A DNA stretch of 64,000 nucleotides from a bacterium (GCA_016708025.1 JADJGQ010000001.1:868001-932000); one strand, 5' to 3'; shown: positions 1-8,385, numbered from the stretch's first letter. Notes: a model not told the origin generated them from the sequence alone. Numbers and translations: made by a program.

Positions 1-210
1 CCGGCCGTTAACTCAGCACATTCGAACGCACAGCCCAGTTGGAACGAAATGATCGGCTGGCCGGGCAGTTCCTTCACACTTTTGCGCCGACTGGCGACAC
101 CTCTCAAATCACTCCTGTAACTCACAGTATAACAACGCAATATCGGACCTGATCCGGGCTCGTTTTGGCATGCAATTTGACATCCTCTCAGTGGATACAT
201 ACGAGGAGTT

Positions 211-1344
211 ATGAGCAAGCGAATTACTTTTACCGAATCTGACCAGCACACAACATCGATGGATGCGATTGTCAATGGGGGGTCGCATCAGTCAGCCGGC
301 AAACTTCCACCGACCTACAGCGCCATTGAGTTGATCAGACTCATTCTCAATCGCCGCAGATTTGTGGTCGTTGTGACTGTGGCTGTCTGTATTCTGGCTA
401 CCGGCGTTCTACTGCTGGTTCCCAACAAATACCAGTCAGAGGCATCCCTGCTCCCTTCTGGCGCGCAGGATAAAATGGCCGATCTGAAACGATTGGCCGG
501 GTTTGGCGCCATGTCACTCAGTGACGAAAACTCCTCCGAGCTATTTCCGGAGATTCTTCGCTCGCGGTCAATTCAGGACAGCGTCCTCTCCAAGCGATAT
601 CATTTCTCCCACAACAATCGCCCCATGACCCTTTTGCTGTCGCAGTATTTCGACCAGGAGAACCCGGACAAACTGCGCGGGGAGATCGATGATATCACCT
701 ACATCGCTCTTGATAAAAAGACCGGTGTGATCGATATCGCGGTTGAAACCAAGTACCCTGATCTGTCGCGTCAGGTGCTCAACTCCTACCTAAGCGAACT
801 GGAGTCATTTAATCTTTTCGCCCGCCGTTCTGCCGCGCGAGACAACGCCCAGTATCTGGGGAAACAGATCGAGAAGACCAGAATTGAGATGGCAGCCGCC
901 GAGGATTCACTCGAGTCCTACCAGGCCTCCAACCGAAACTGGCTCGAGGGCTCCAGCCCAGATCTGCTCAAGACAATTGCGCGTTTGCAGCGTGAGGTAG
1001 AGATCCAAAATAAGAAATACCTCTATCTGACTCAGGAATACGAGATCGCCAAGCTGGATGCCATGAAGGATGTCCCGATCATGCGAGTGCTGGATGAACC
1101 CTCACTCCCGGTCGAGAAGGCTAGTCCGAAACGCGGCCTGCTGTTGGTGACAATTGCACTGGTAACTGCTCTGTCTACGATTTTTGGCGTAGTTGCGGCT
1201 GATATCTGGCGGAAACGGATGGCGACTCAGGCTGATCCGGAGCTGTCCGGACTGTCGGAGGACCTTCGCGCCGCATTTCCTTTAGTCGGCAATCTGCTCC
1301 AACCGAGTGGAAAAGCGTCTGAAGTGGAAGAAGTTAACGTCTAA
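211..1344 (+). CDS. Wzz/GumC-type polysaccharide chain-length protein
   Basis: Probable inner-membrane polysaccharide co-polymerase that sets the chain length of a surface polysaccharide. A hydrophobic helix lies at about residues 51-70, just after an RRR run. A long helical, charged periplasmic part follows, and a second membrane helix sits at about 309-330: the two-helix topology of the Wzz family. At 377 aa it has no fused tyrosine-kinase domain. ATG 211 follows a GAGGAG ribosome site. In the 210 bases upstream I see only short open frames running off the left edge, none recognisable. A polysaccharide cluster probably continues to the left (inference). Confidence 0.8.
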   Translation: MSKRITFTESDQHTTSMDAIVNGGSHQSAGKLPPTYSAIELIRLILNRRRFVVVVTVAVCILATGVLLLVPNKYQSEASLLPSGAQDKMADLKRLAGFGAMSLSDENSSELFPEILRSRSIQDSVLSKRYHFSHNNRPMTLLLSQYFDQENPDKLRGEIDDITYIALDKKTGVIDIAVETKYPDLSRQVLNSYLSELESFNLFARRSAARDNAQYLGKQIEKTRIEMAAAEDSLESYQASNRNWLEGSSPDLLKTIARLQREVEIQNKKYLYLTQEYEIAKLDAMKDVPIMRVLDEPSLPVEKASPKRGLLLVTIALVTALSTIFGVVAADIWRKRMATQADPELSGLSEDLRAAFPLVGNLLQPSGKASEVEEVNV

Positions 1345-1458
1345 TTTCCGAAAATCGGCCAATCGCATACATTTCGGTTGATTTTTCTGCGCCACGGGTA
1401 TATTTTCCTGCCTCTGCTGGCAAGCCATAGGCAGTCCAGCACTTATGTAGCATAACGA

Positions 1459-1543
1459 GGTGGGGTTCCCGAGTGGTTAAAGGGAGCAGACTGTAAATCT
1501 GCCGGCGATGCCTTCGAAGGTTCGAATCCTTCCCCCACCACCA
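1459..1543 (+). tRNA. tRNA-Tyr (GUA)
   Basis: Acceptor arms GGTGGGG and CCCCACC pair. The anticodon loop CTGTAAA puts GTA at 1493-1495. There is a long variable arm, as expected for a class II tRNA-Tyr, a TTCGAAT T-loop, and an encoded CCA end. Confidence 0.95.
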
Positions 1544-1554
1544 TATAAGTCACT

Positions 1555-1580
1555 GAGCACTAAGAAATTAGTGCTCTTTT
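1555..1580 (+). terminator. Intrinsic terminator after tRNA-Tyr
   Basis: Perfect 9-bp stem GAGCACTAA/TTAGTGCTC with a GAAA loop, followed by TTTT. It ends the tRNA transcript before the pyrophosphatase gene. Confidence 0.85.
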
Positions 1581-1638
1581 GACGTTTCTCGACATCAGCT
1601 CACGGCATCATTATATGAAGGTAGGAAAGGAGTTGTGA

Positions 1639-3921
1639 ATGGGTGAATCCCAACTACTGGTCCTGATTCTTGGAATCAGCGTCCTGGGTCTGGTTGCTGC
1701 ATGGATGTTGGCCCGCTGGGTACTCTCGCGAGGGACCGGCACACCGGCTATGCAGGAAATCTCAAACGCTATTAAAGAGGGGGCGGAATCTTTCATGCGC
1801 CGCCAGAACCGCACGATCGTCATGCTGGCGTTACTCGTTGCGGTTGGCCTCTTCATCGGCTATGGCGTCATTCGCGGTCATCATGACTTTGACCCGGTCC
1901 CGTCGGCGATGCAACTCGCCTTCTGGGTAACCCTGTCTTTCGTGTTTGGCGCGGTCTGCTCGGTCATCGCAGGTTATGTCGGGATGTGGGTGTCGATTCG
2001 TTCGAATATCCGCACCGCCGCCGCCGCCCTCACCTCGTTGAATGACGCACTTCGCGTCTCTCTCCGTGGTGGCGCGGTCTCCGGTCTGCTGGTAGTCGCC
2101 ATGTCGCTGCTTGGCGTCGCCGGTCTTTATGCCTGTGTGACGTTTTTCACCGATGTTCCCAAAGTTCAGATCCCGCTCCTGATCGTCGGCTACGGTTTCG
2201 GCGCGTCGTTCGTCGCCCTTTTCGCCCAGGTCGGTGGTGGTATTTATACCAAGGCTGCCGATGTCGGCGCTGACCTCGTTGGTAAGGTAGAGGCTGGTAT
2301 TCCTGAGGATGATCCGCGCAACCCTGCCGTGATCGCCGATCTCGTCGGTGATAACGTCGGTGACTGTGCCGGTCGTGGAGCTGACCTTTTTGAATCAACC
2401 GCCGCCGAAAATATCGGCGCAATGATCCTTGGCGCGACTCTCGCTCATGCCGCCGAAAAGTCCGGTATGAACTTCTCAGCCGGTGTCATCGGTGTGATGA
2501 TGTTCCCGCTGGTCGCCCGCGCCTTTGGTATTATAGCCTCGATCATTGGTATCTATTCCGTGAAGCTAAAGAATGAGCAGGAAGATCCGATGACCGCGCT
2601 CAACCGTGGCTACTTCATCGCCGCCGTGCTCGCCATGATCGGTTTTGGCTTCTGCACCTATTGGCTGCTCGATGCGGAGGGTGCCCCGGATGCCTGGTGG
2701 CATTTCTTCCTCTGCGGTCTGGTGGGTGTTATCACGTCAATTCTCTTCGTCTATATCACCCAGTATTACACTGAATACAAATATCGCCCGGTGAAAGAGA
2801 TCGCCGAAGCCTCCAAGACCGGCCCCGCCACCAACATCATCGCTGGTGTGGCCGTCGGTTTTGAATGCACCGCCCTTCCGGTGCTGACCATGTCCGGCGC
2901 GCTTCTGATCTCTTACTATCTCGGCAAATCGGCATTTCCACATGTTGAAGGTGCTGTAGGCGCCATCAACGGTGGTCTCTTCGGAACCGCCGTCGCCACG
3001 ATGGGTATGCTCGCAACCGCCGCGTACATCCTGGCAATGGATACGTTCGGCCCGATCACCGATAATGCCGGTGGTATTGTCGAAATGTCCAAGCAGCCCG
3101 AAGAGATTCGCGTCCGCACGGACAGACTTGATTCTGTCGGAAACACTACCAAGGCACTGACCAAAGGGTATGCGATCGGTTCTGCCGGTCTTGCCGCATT
3201 CCTGCTTTTCCAGGCGTATATGGACGAGGTCCTGCACTACGCCGGACTGTACGGTCAGATCGGTGCCGATGGACTCCCGGTCGAGTTCACGGTTAACCTC
3301 GCCAAGCCGGTGGTATTTGTCGGCGCGCTCCTCGGCTGTATGCTCGTTTTCCTGTTCTCCGCCCTCTGCATTCGTGCGGTCGGTTCGGCGGCGCAGGCGA
3401 TCATCAACGAAGTTCGCCGTCAATATGCCAAACTCCCTCGCGTAAACGACATCATCCAGTTCCCGGCCGACTTCAAGCCGGACTATGGAACCTCGGTTGA
3501 TATCGTTACCAAGGCCGCGCTTCGTCAGATGGTCCTTCCCGGTCTGCTGGTAGTTCTCGCTCCGGTTGTCGTTGGGCTGACTTTCAAGCTCTTCATCGGC
3601 CCTGGCGATGAATTGATCTCGGCTGAGTCCGTCGCCGCTTTCCTGATGGTTGGCACGATCGGCGGCATTCTGACGGCGCTGTTCCTCAACAATGCCGGCG
3701 GAGCCTGGGACAACGCCAAGAAGTATATCGAGACTGGCGCCCATGGCGGCAAGTATATCACCTTGCCCGATGGTACCAAGGCAAAGAACCCTGTGCATGG
3801 TGCCGCGGTTGTTGGTGACACGGTCGGCGATCCTTTTAAGGATACGGCTGGTCCGTCACTGCACGTGTTGATCAAACTGCTTTCGACCATCACGCTGGTG
3901 CTTGCACCGCTGTTTATCTAG
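1639..3921 (+). CDS. hppA: Membrane-bound proton-pumping pyrophosphatase (K+-independent type)
   Basis: Integral membrane enzyme that couples hydrolysis of pyrophosphate to proton export. The length (760 aa) and many hydrophobic helices fit the family. The signature DVGADLVGKVE and the following acidic loop with DNVGDCAGRGADLFES carry the Mg-PPi ligands. A second acidic cluster, GDTVGDPFKDTAGPS, is near the C-terminus. The GNTTKALTKG segment has Lys at about 505 and Thr at about 508. Known families use Ala/Gly at these places when K+ is needed and Lys/Thr when it is not, so this should be a K+-independent H+ pump. ATG 1639 follows AAGGAG. The gene stands alone with its own terminator. Confidence 0.95.
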   Translation: MGESQLLVLILGISVLGLVAAWMLARWVLSRGTGTPAMQEISNAIKEGAESFMRRQNRTIVMLALLVAVGLFIGYGVIRGHHDFDPVPSAMQLAFWVTLSFVFGAVCSVIAGYVGMWVSIRSNIRTAAAALTSLNDALRVSLRGGAVSGLLVVAMSLLGVAGLYACVTFFTDVPKVQIPLLIVGYGFGASFVALFAQVGGGIYTKAADVGADLVGKVEAGIPEDDPRNPAVIADLVGDNVGDCAGRGADLFESTAAENIGAMILGATLAHAAEKSGMNFSAGVIGVMMFPLVARAFGIIASIIGIYSVKLKNEQEDPMTALNRGYFIAAVLAMIGFGFCTYWLLDAEGAPDAWWHFFLCGLVGVITSILFVYITQYYTEYKYRPVKEIAEASKTGPATNIIAGVAVGFECTALPVLTMSGALLISYYLGKSAFPHVEGAVGAINGGLFGTAVATMGMLATAAYILAMDTFGPITDNAGGIVEMSKQPEEIRVRTDRLDSVGNTTKALTKGYAIGSAGLAAFLLFQAYMDEVLHYAGLYGQIGADGLPVEFTVNLAKPVVFVGALLGCMLVFLFSALCIRAVGSAAQAIINEVRRQYAKLPRVNDIIQFPADFKPDYGTSVDIVTKAALRQMVLPGLLVVLAPVVVGLTFKLFIGPGDELISAESVAAFLMVGTIGGILTALFLNNAGGAWDNAKKYIETGAHGGKYITLPDGTKAKNPVHGAAVVGDTVGDPFKDTAGPSLHVLIKLLSTITLVLAPLFI

Positions 3922-3943
3922 TCGAAACGGCATTCGAATGTTC

Positions 3944-3975
3944 AGGCCCTGGCGCAATCCAGGGCCTTTTCTTTT
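3944..3975 (+). terminator. Intrinsic terminator of hppA
   Basis: Stem AGGCCCTGG/CCAGGGCCT with a 6-nt loop, followed by a T-rich run, 22 bases after the stop codon. Confidence 0.85.
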
Positions 3976-3989
3976 GGGGGAGAGACTGG

Positions 3990-4076
3990 CGGGCAGGTCA
4001 CACCTCGCAGCGATTCTCGGCTATCGGTGCCAGTCGGATAATTTTAGCCTATTGGCTGCGAGGCAGGACCTGCCCG
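3990..4076. repeat. Large inverted repeat, 22-nt arms
   Basis: Arms 3990-4011 (CGGGCAGGTC, 3 nt, CCTCGCAGC) and 4055-4076 (GCTGCGAGG, 3 nt, GACCTGCCCG) pair except for the central 3 nt. A 43-nt spacer separates them. With the palindrome at 4093-4165 it fills the gene-free stretch between hppA and the MATE gene. No protein frame is credible here. Confidence 0.8.
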
Positions 4077-4092
4077 AACAACAGAAACGTTT

Positions 4093-4165
4093 CGTCAGGT
4101 CCTAGCGCTCCTCAGACTTCTCACTTGCTGAACTCACATCTCAATCGGGAGCGCGAGACCTGACG
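4093..4165. repeat. Second large inverted repeat, about 18-nt arms
   Basis: CGTCAGGTC...GCGCTCC at 4093-4111 pairs with GGAGCGC...GACCTGACG at 4148-4165. It lies 16 bases after the previous palindrome and shares its CAGGTC core. The two look like a tandem REP/BIME-like unit. Confidence 0.75.
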
Positions 4166-4262
4166 GTCTGCAAAACCTCCCACCGTCCGTTTCCGCTCAT
4201 CCCGCCTCATATTTTCCTGCAGAGTCCTTGCTTGATTCCCCGATTTACCTATCTTGCGGCTT

Positions 4263-5639
4263 ATGGCTGACCCAACAGTCGCGTCGGAAAAGACTGACTA
4301 TACCGAGGGCTCCATCCTTGGGTCTATCCTCAAGATGGGGCTGCCGTCGATGTTCGGCTTTCTTGCTCAGAATATCTACGGCCTGATCAATACGTATTGG
4401 GTCTCACGGCTCCCCGCCGCCGAAAACGCGGTCGCCGGAATCACTTTCTTTAATAATCTCCTCTGGTTCCTCTTTGCCTTCAACCACCTGATCGGTCCCG
4501 GTTCGGTTGCGATCATCTCGCGTCGCTATGGCGAGAAAGAGTACGAGAAGGCGGAGAAGGCGATCAAAGAGACGATCGTCCTGAAGCTCTTTTTCGGCGT
4601 CATTTTCGGAATTGTCGGCTTTTTCATGATCCGGAGTTTCCTCGAACTGCTCGGCGCGACCGGCGAGGCGCTTGAGCTGGGCGTCCAATACGGCCAGATC
4701 ATCATGGTTGGGCTTCCCATCAACTACTCTATCTATTCGATTTTCACTGCATTGCGCGGCGTTGCCAACCCGCACAAGGCGATGGCTCTCATGTTCGGGA
4801 TGACCGTCCTCAATATCGTCCTCGACCCGCTGCTCATGTTTGGGTGGTTTGGTCTTCCGGCGATGGGGATGCGCGGTGCGGCGATCGCCTCAGTCATTAC
4901 CTTCACGATCATCTTCAGCCTTGGCGTTATCATCTTTTTCGGCCCCTGGACCAATGTCCGATTGCATATGAAGGGGAAGGAGCGGATGTCGCTTGATTCG
5001 ATGTGGATCCTGATAAAGATCGGCATCCCGGCCTGGATAGGGGATATGTCGTTCTCCCTGTCGCGTCTGCTCATTACCCCGATGATCGCCGGCTTTGGAA
5101 CCGCAGTCGTGGCGGCGTATGGAGTCGGTATGCAGGTGACCTCGTTTGGGATCATGTCACTGGTCGGGATCGGTCTCGGGCTGTCATCGCTGATCGGCCA
5201 CAATGTTGGATCCGGCAAACATGAGCGCGCCAAAAAGACCGCCGACAAAGCGATCGGGATGGGGGTAGTCTGGATGACCCTTATCGGGATCGTCGTCTTC
5301 TTTCTGGCCGAGCCGATCATGCAGATCTTCTTCTCGCACGAAGATACGGTCGCGCATGGGACGATGCTGCTTAAGATATTCTCTTTCGGGTTCCCCTTCC
5401 TGGGAGGATGGCTGATGACCGAATCGATCTTTGGCGGAGTGGGACATAATACGCCGAACATGGTTATCAATATCATCCACTCCTGGGGATTCCAGGTGAT
5501 CCCGGTACTTATCGCGACACAATTTTTCGGCGGGGGAGAACTGACCGTCTGGTGGATATTAAACGTCGCTTCGGTGCTGAGCTTCTTCGCGTATTTCACC
5601 TACTACCAGAAGGGGACCTGGCTGAAGGTGAAGGTGTAG
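4263..5639 (+). CDS. MATE family efflux transporter
   Basis: Cation-coupled multidrug or toxin exporter of the inner membrane. The 458-aa protein has about twelve hydrophobic segments in two homologous halves. The first half contains the GLPSMFGFLAQNIYGLINTY segment and the second a matching IGIPAWIGDMSFSLSR segment, as in the MATE/NorM fold. I chose ATG 4263 (MADPTVASEK) over a TTG nine bases upstream; neither has a strong ribosome site. The substrate cannot be told from sequence. It is monocistronic, followed by the promoter of the 5760 micropeptide. Confidence 0.88.
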   Translation: MADPTVASEKTDYTEGSILGSILKMGLPSMFGFLAQNIYGLINTYWVSRLPAAENAVAGITFFNNLLWFLFAFNHLIGPGSVAIISRRYGEKEYEKAEKAIKETIVLKLFFGVIFGIVGFFMIRSFLELLGATGEALELGVQYGQIIMVGLPINYSIYSIFTALRGVANPHKAMALMFGMTVLNIVLDPLLMFGWFGLPAMGMRGAAIASVITFTIIFSLGVIIFFGPWTNVRLHMKGKERMSLDSMWILIKIGIPAWIGDMSFSLSRLLITPMIAGFGTAVVAAYGVGMQVTSFGIMSLVGIGLGLSSLIGHNVGSGKHERAKKTADKAIGMGVVWMTLIGIVVFFLAEPIMQIFFSHEDTVAHGTMLLKIFSFGFPFLGGWLMTESIFGGVGHNTPNMVINIIHSWGFQVIPVLIATQFFGGGELTVWWILNVASVLSFFAYFTYYQKGTWLKVKV

Positions 5640-5679
5640 CATTTTCGCCTGAATCCAGCAGTCTGCCTTTCTGATTTTC

Positions 5680-5708
5680 TTGACAGAATCGACAAAACAG
5701 CCTACGTT
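5680..5708 (+). promoter_or_regulatory. Sigma-70 promoter and leader of Lys-rich micropeptide 1
   Basis: TTGACA (5680-5685), 17-nt spacer, TACGTT (5703-5708). Downstream lie a small hairpin, GGACGATAGTGTCC (5715-5728), and AAAGCAACA (5732-5740), both repeated in the leader of the 7367 gene. Confidence 0.7.
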
Positions 5709-5759
5709 ATTCCCGGACGATAGTGTCCGCTAAAGCAACATCAAACCGGGAGTATCATC

Positions 5760-5837
5760 ATGCCGTGCTGTGGAAAGAAGGCGCCAGCCAAGACGACCAA
5801 GACCACGAAAAAAGCCAAACCGGCCAAGAAGAAATAG
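5760..5837 (+). CDS. Lys-rich basic micropeptide (25 aa)
   Basis: A 25-codon frame beginning MPCCGKKAPAK and ending KKAKPAKKK. About 45% of residues are Lys, with Ala, Thr and Pro, and there is a CC pair at positions 3-4. The composition recalls histone-H1-like tails. It has its own promoter, a GGGAG ribosome site and a strong terminator, so it looks like an expressed unit. Its nearest relative in this window is the 23-aa peptide at 7367, which shares the ending KKAKPAKKK, the promoter and the leader. Function unknown; nucleic-acid binding is a guess from charge. Confidence 0.6.
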   Translation: MPCCGKKAPAKTTKTTKKAKPAKKK

Positions 5838-5856
5838 ACCGGGAAGAGTGAATGAG

Positions 5857-5887
5857 AGACCCGCCAAGCTCGGCGGGTCTTTTTTTT
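5857..5887 (+). terminator. Intrinsic terminator after micropeptide 1
   Basis: Perfect stem AGACCCGCC/GGCGGGTCT with a 6-nt loop, followed by seven T residues. Confidence 0.9.
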
Positions 5888-5922
5888 GGGGAAAGAGGAT
5901 TGGAGATCACCATCCAGTGTTT

Positions 5923-5948
5923 GCGCGGCAGACGTCCCCGTCTGCCCG
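5923..5948 (+). repeat. Interspersed palindromic repeat, family A, copy 1
   Basis: 26-nt unit built on GGCAGACG-TCCC-CGTCTGCC, preceded by GCGC and followed by CG. It is identical to 8765-8790 and one base different from the reverse copy at 20333-20358. Confidence 0.8.
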
Positions 5949-5971
5949 ATCTTGGCCCAACATCGCCATCG

Positions 5972-6319
5972 TCACTTCTTTCCAGCCGGCTTCTCCGCTG
6001 GAATCAACATCGAATCCAACTGATCGATCGCTTGCTGCAAAGAGATCTCCAGACTATCGATCCCCGCGTTTGGCATCGCCACCGCCCCGATCGACCCCGT
6101 ATCCGGCTTGGCGCGCGGGATTCTGGAAGGTTGGGGAGAGGAAGTCGAATCCGGCACCGCGACTAGAAGTGATCCGCTGTCAGGCGCTGGAAGAGCAACG
6201 TTTTGAGCGACGGAATCAACTGGTGCAGCTGCGTCGGAGCTTGGCTCAGACTTACAGCCGGACATGGACAGCAAGATGCCCGCGGTTAGCACAGTCCTGG
6301 AGAAGGGGGCAGCATTCAC
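5972..6319 (-). CDS. Small lipoprotein, unknown function
   Basis: A 115-aa protein with a signal peptide ending in the lipobox LSMSGC (Cys at about 22), so it should be lipid-anchored. The mature part is Pro/Ser/Ala-rich and low in complexity, with a short predicted helix near the C-terminus (SLEISLQQAIDQLDSM). It begins 4 bases after the stop of the double-TonB-domain gene, so the two are almost certainly one transcript and may act together in the envelope. I recognise no domain family. Confidence 0.65.
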   Translation of the reverse strand: MNAAPFSRTVLTAGILLSMSGCKSEPSSDAAAPVDSVAQNVALPAPDSGSLLVAVPDSTSSPQPSRIPRAKPDTGSIGAVAMPNAGIDSLEISLQQAIDQLDSMLIPAEKPAGKK

Positions 6320-6323
6320 AATA

Positions 6324-7178
6324 TCATCGCCCTTCCGTTAGTGTGAAATCGACTTTATAGGTGATCCAGACCGCAACTGGCTGACCGTCCTTCTTGGCCG
6401 GGATAAATCTGTTTTCCCAACCAGCATCCATCGCCGACGCATCCAGCGACATACTGCCGGAGCTCTTCAGAACCGCAACGGCACGAACTTTCCCCGTCTT
6501 ATCGACCAGGGCCCTTATCCAGACGGTCCCCATTAAGCCAGCCGTCCTGGCGAGGCGGGGGTAGTATGGCTGAGCATTGTAGATCATATCAGGCATTGAG
6601 TCGGTTGGGATGTGATCATTTGGGCCGGGCAAGGTCGTGTCTAATTCACCTTTGAGCTGTGTGGAAAAGGTACTCTCTTTGCCGCCGGAGTATTGCTTAC
6701 CCTCGAAATTCATCAGGCAATTCACCCAAGCCGCGACGGGCTTGCCATTCTGAATCGCCGGCTTGAAACTGCATTTTCGAGCTGCGGCGAGTGCGGCATC
6801 GTCAAGAGCCTGATTCCCGGAACTTCTGGCAACTTTGGCATCACGAACGACACCCTTCATATCAACACCGGCTCTGACCCAGACCATTTCTATGACAGAC
6901 TGATTCTTCAGTTCCATTGGATAGACCGGTGGCTCGATGTGGAACATCTCTGGCTCGACCTCGACAGAAACAAATTCATCCAGTGGTGGCACGGTTGTGT
7001 CGTAAAGAGCCGAGGAATCTTCGACGGCTGGTCCTGTCTTTGGAGAAGTTGATTCTTTCTTTGGTCGCTTGGCGTCGGAGGTTGAAGGGAGAATCGCGAG
7101 CGCGAATGATACGGTGAGCAGCAGTGTAAGCGCGGTCAGAACTCGCGACGATGTGGATAACTTAGCGTGTGATGACAT
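6324..7178 (-). CDS. Periplasmic protein with two TonB C-terminal domains
   Basis: 284-aa protein with an N-terminal hydrophobic signal or anchor (about residues 12-32), a Pro/Ser linker and two copies of the TonB C-terminal fold. Copy 1 runs from PPVYPMELKN to the FKPAIQNGKPVAAWV strand; copy 2 from QPYYPRLARTAGLMG to FIPAKKDGQPVAVWI. Each has the YP..., G.V, SSG..LD.AA and F.PA..G.PV motifs. TonB C-terminal domains contact outer-membrane receptors, but no ExbB/ExbD is nearby. ATG 7178 is chosen because GGAGG lies 8 bases upstream; an ATG at 7202 lacks one. The lipoprotein gene follows directly. Confidence 0.82.
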   Translation of the reverse strand: MSSHAKLSTSSRVLTALTLLLTVSFALAILPSTSDAKRPKKESTSPKTGPAVEDSSALYDTTVPPLDEFVSVEVEPEMFHIEPPVYPMELKNQSVIEMVWVRAGVDMKGVVRDAKVARSSGNQALDDAALAAARKCSFKPAIQNGKPVAAWVNCLMNFEGKQYSGGKESTFSTQLKGELDTTLPGPNDHIPTDSMPDMIYNAQPYYPRLARTAGLMGTVWIRALVDKTGKVRAVAVLKSSGSMSLDASAMDAGWENRFIPAKKDGQPVAVWITYKVDFTLTEGR

Positions 7179-7282
7179 AAAGAATCCCTCCGGTTGAATC
7201 ATTGGTCGATCATCATCATGTCTGTTGATCGGATGTGACCCGACAAATTTGCAAAAGAGATTGACTTTTTACAAATTTTTAT

Positions 7283-7311
7283 TTGACAAAACTTTGAGCA
7301 TCTGTTACGAT
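7283..7311 (+). promoter_or_regulatory. Sigma-70 promoter and leader of Lys-rich micropeptide 2
   Basis: TTGACA (7283-7288), 17-nt spacer, TACGAT (7306-7311). The leader has GGACAATAGTGTCC (7319-7332) and AAAGCAACA (7336-7344), as at 5715-5740. Confidence 0.72.
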
Positions 7312-7366
7312 AGCCCTTGGACAATAGTGTCCAAAAAAGCAACACTTAAAGCAGGGAGTTTTACCC

Positions 7367-7438
7367 ATGGCAGCAAAGAAGAAAGCCGCGAAGAAGAAAA
7401 CGGCGACCAAGAAAGCCAAACCGGCGAAGAAGAAATAA
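7367..7438 (+). CDS. Lys/Ala-rich basic micropeptide (23 aa)
   Basis: A 23-codon frame made almost only of Lys, Ala, Thr and Pro, beginning MAAKKKAAKKK and ending KKAKPAKKK. It has a canonical promoter at 7283, a CAGGGAG ribosome site and a hairpin terminator 25 bases after the stop. The C-terminal nine residues, promoter spacing, GGAC-ATAGTGTCC hairpin and AAAGCAACA leader match the 5760 gene, so the pair are likely paralogs under the same control. It resembles a free histone-H1-like tail. Function unknown. Confidence 0.6.
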   Translation: MAAKKKAAKKKTATKKAKPAKKK

Positions 7439-7462
7439 GGTCGAAGCAATTCGATTCTTTGG

Positions 7463-7487
7463 ACCCACCGCCGTCGGTGGGTTTTTT
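7463..7487 (+). terminator. Intrinsic terminator after micropeptide 2
   Basis: Stem ACCCACCG/CGGTGGGT with a CCGT loop and a T tract. From here to about 7815 I see no gene or structure I can support. Confidence 0.85.
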
Positions 7488-7815
7488 ATTCACGACTTTC
7501 CGCACTCCACCACTTCGCTGCAATCGCTCTCTCCACCATCACGAAGTTTCACTGCCCGATCTCTCGCCGATCATCATTGAGCAACGTCAACAGCTTGATT
7601 CGCAACCACGAATTCATAACCCTTCAAGAGATTGTTTAACTGACTTCCCGGCGCCACGATCGAATGATGATGGAGCCAATGGTCTTATCTCGCCTTGCAC
7701 GTCCGCAAAAAAGCCGTATATTGATTTTGAGCAGTCAAACTCGTGTGTCTTGGTCTCTGCCAGGAACTCCGGGTGGCACAGGCTGTACAACTATTCAGGT
7801 TTGGAGCTGTTTCCT

Positions 7816-8307
7816 TTGATTCGAATTTCAAGCATTCTCTGTCTGATCGCCATTCTCTCGGCCGCGGTGCAAAACCGGACCGATCTCTGGATATTGGCCG
7901 CGTCAGACTGCGAATTCCGCCCGACAACCGCTCCCATGACCTGCAGCACCGGCCCGATCGGATGTCCCAAGACTGCAAAACCGGTCGATGAACCGACCGG
8001 ATGTTGCTCTTCGGCCTGCGGCGCCGAAAAGAGCGTACCCAAGCCGACCTGCTCAACTGCCGAAGCGTTCCCCGATGGTGACCTTGCCTGTCCCAATCCA
8101 GATGAGCGCAAGAACTGCTGTCGCCTGGTTCATCCACTCTGGGCCGACATTCCGCACAAAGCTGCCGGGCCGGCACCGTCGCTGGACCCTATCGCCATTT
8201 ATGCCGCAGAAAGCATGGTTGTCGTTTCCCGGCCTCATACCATCGAACTGTCTATCAGACCCTGGGGGATACATCCTTCTATTGCCTCGACTGTCCTTCT
8301 GATCTGA
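7816..8307 (+). CDS. Putative secreted Cys-rich protein (163 aa)
   Basis: From TTG 7816 (GGAG 10 bases upstream) the frame begins MIRISSILCLIAILSAAV, a good signal peptide. A Cys-rich region follows, with nine Cys between about residues 30 and 110 including two CC pairs (GCCSSAC, NCC), and then a non-Cys tail ending HPSIASTVLLI. Third positions are rich in G/C as in neighbouring genes, which favours this frame over the Arg-rich antisense frames. It lies 78 bases upstream of another Cys-rich secreted protein. No family recognised. The start is uncertain because the frame is open further upstream. Confidence 0.5.
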   Translation: MIRISSILCLIAILSAAVQNRTDLWILAASDCEFRPTTAPMTCSTGPIGCPKTAKPVDEPTGCCSSACGAEKSVPKPTCSTAEAFPDGDLACPNPDERKNCCRLVHPLWADIPHKAAGPAPSLDPIAIYAAESMVVVSRPHTIELSIRPWGIHPSIASTVLLI

Positions 8308-8385
8308 TCTCCACCCGGATCATGTTTCCGCATGATCCATTCCGAAGACAGACGTAGTTCAAATCACAATAGTAGGAGATTTCTC

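Noticed and set aside
1..210. Partial gene running off the left edge
   Set aside because: Two short frames are open to or near the edge, but neither has recognisable sequence; not enough to call.
2737..3798. Long open frame (353 codons) on the minus strand inside hppA
   Set aside because: Exactly antisense to conserved hppA motifs, with low-complexity charged composition and no ribosome site; a shadow of GC-rich codon use.
4733..5599. 288-codon minus-strand frame inside the MATE gene
   Set aside because: Antisense to a clear membrane transporter; Pro/Ile-rich composition typical of a shadow frame.
7225..7815. Upstream extension of the 7816 secreted-protein frame
   Set aside because: It runs through the promoter, micropeptide and terminator of the 7367 unit and has no protein-like composition; only the part from the signal peptide on is credible.
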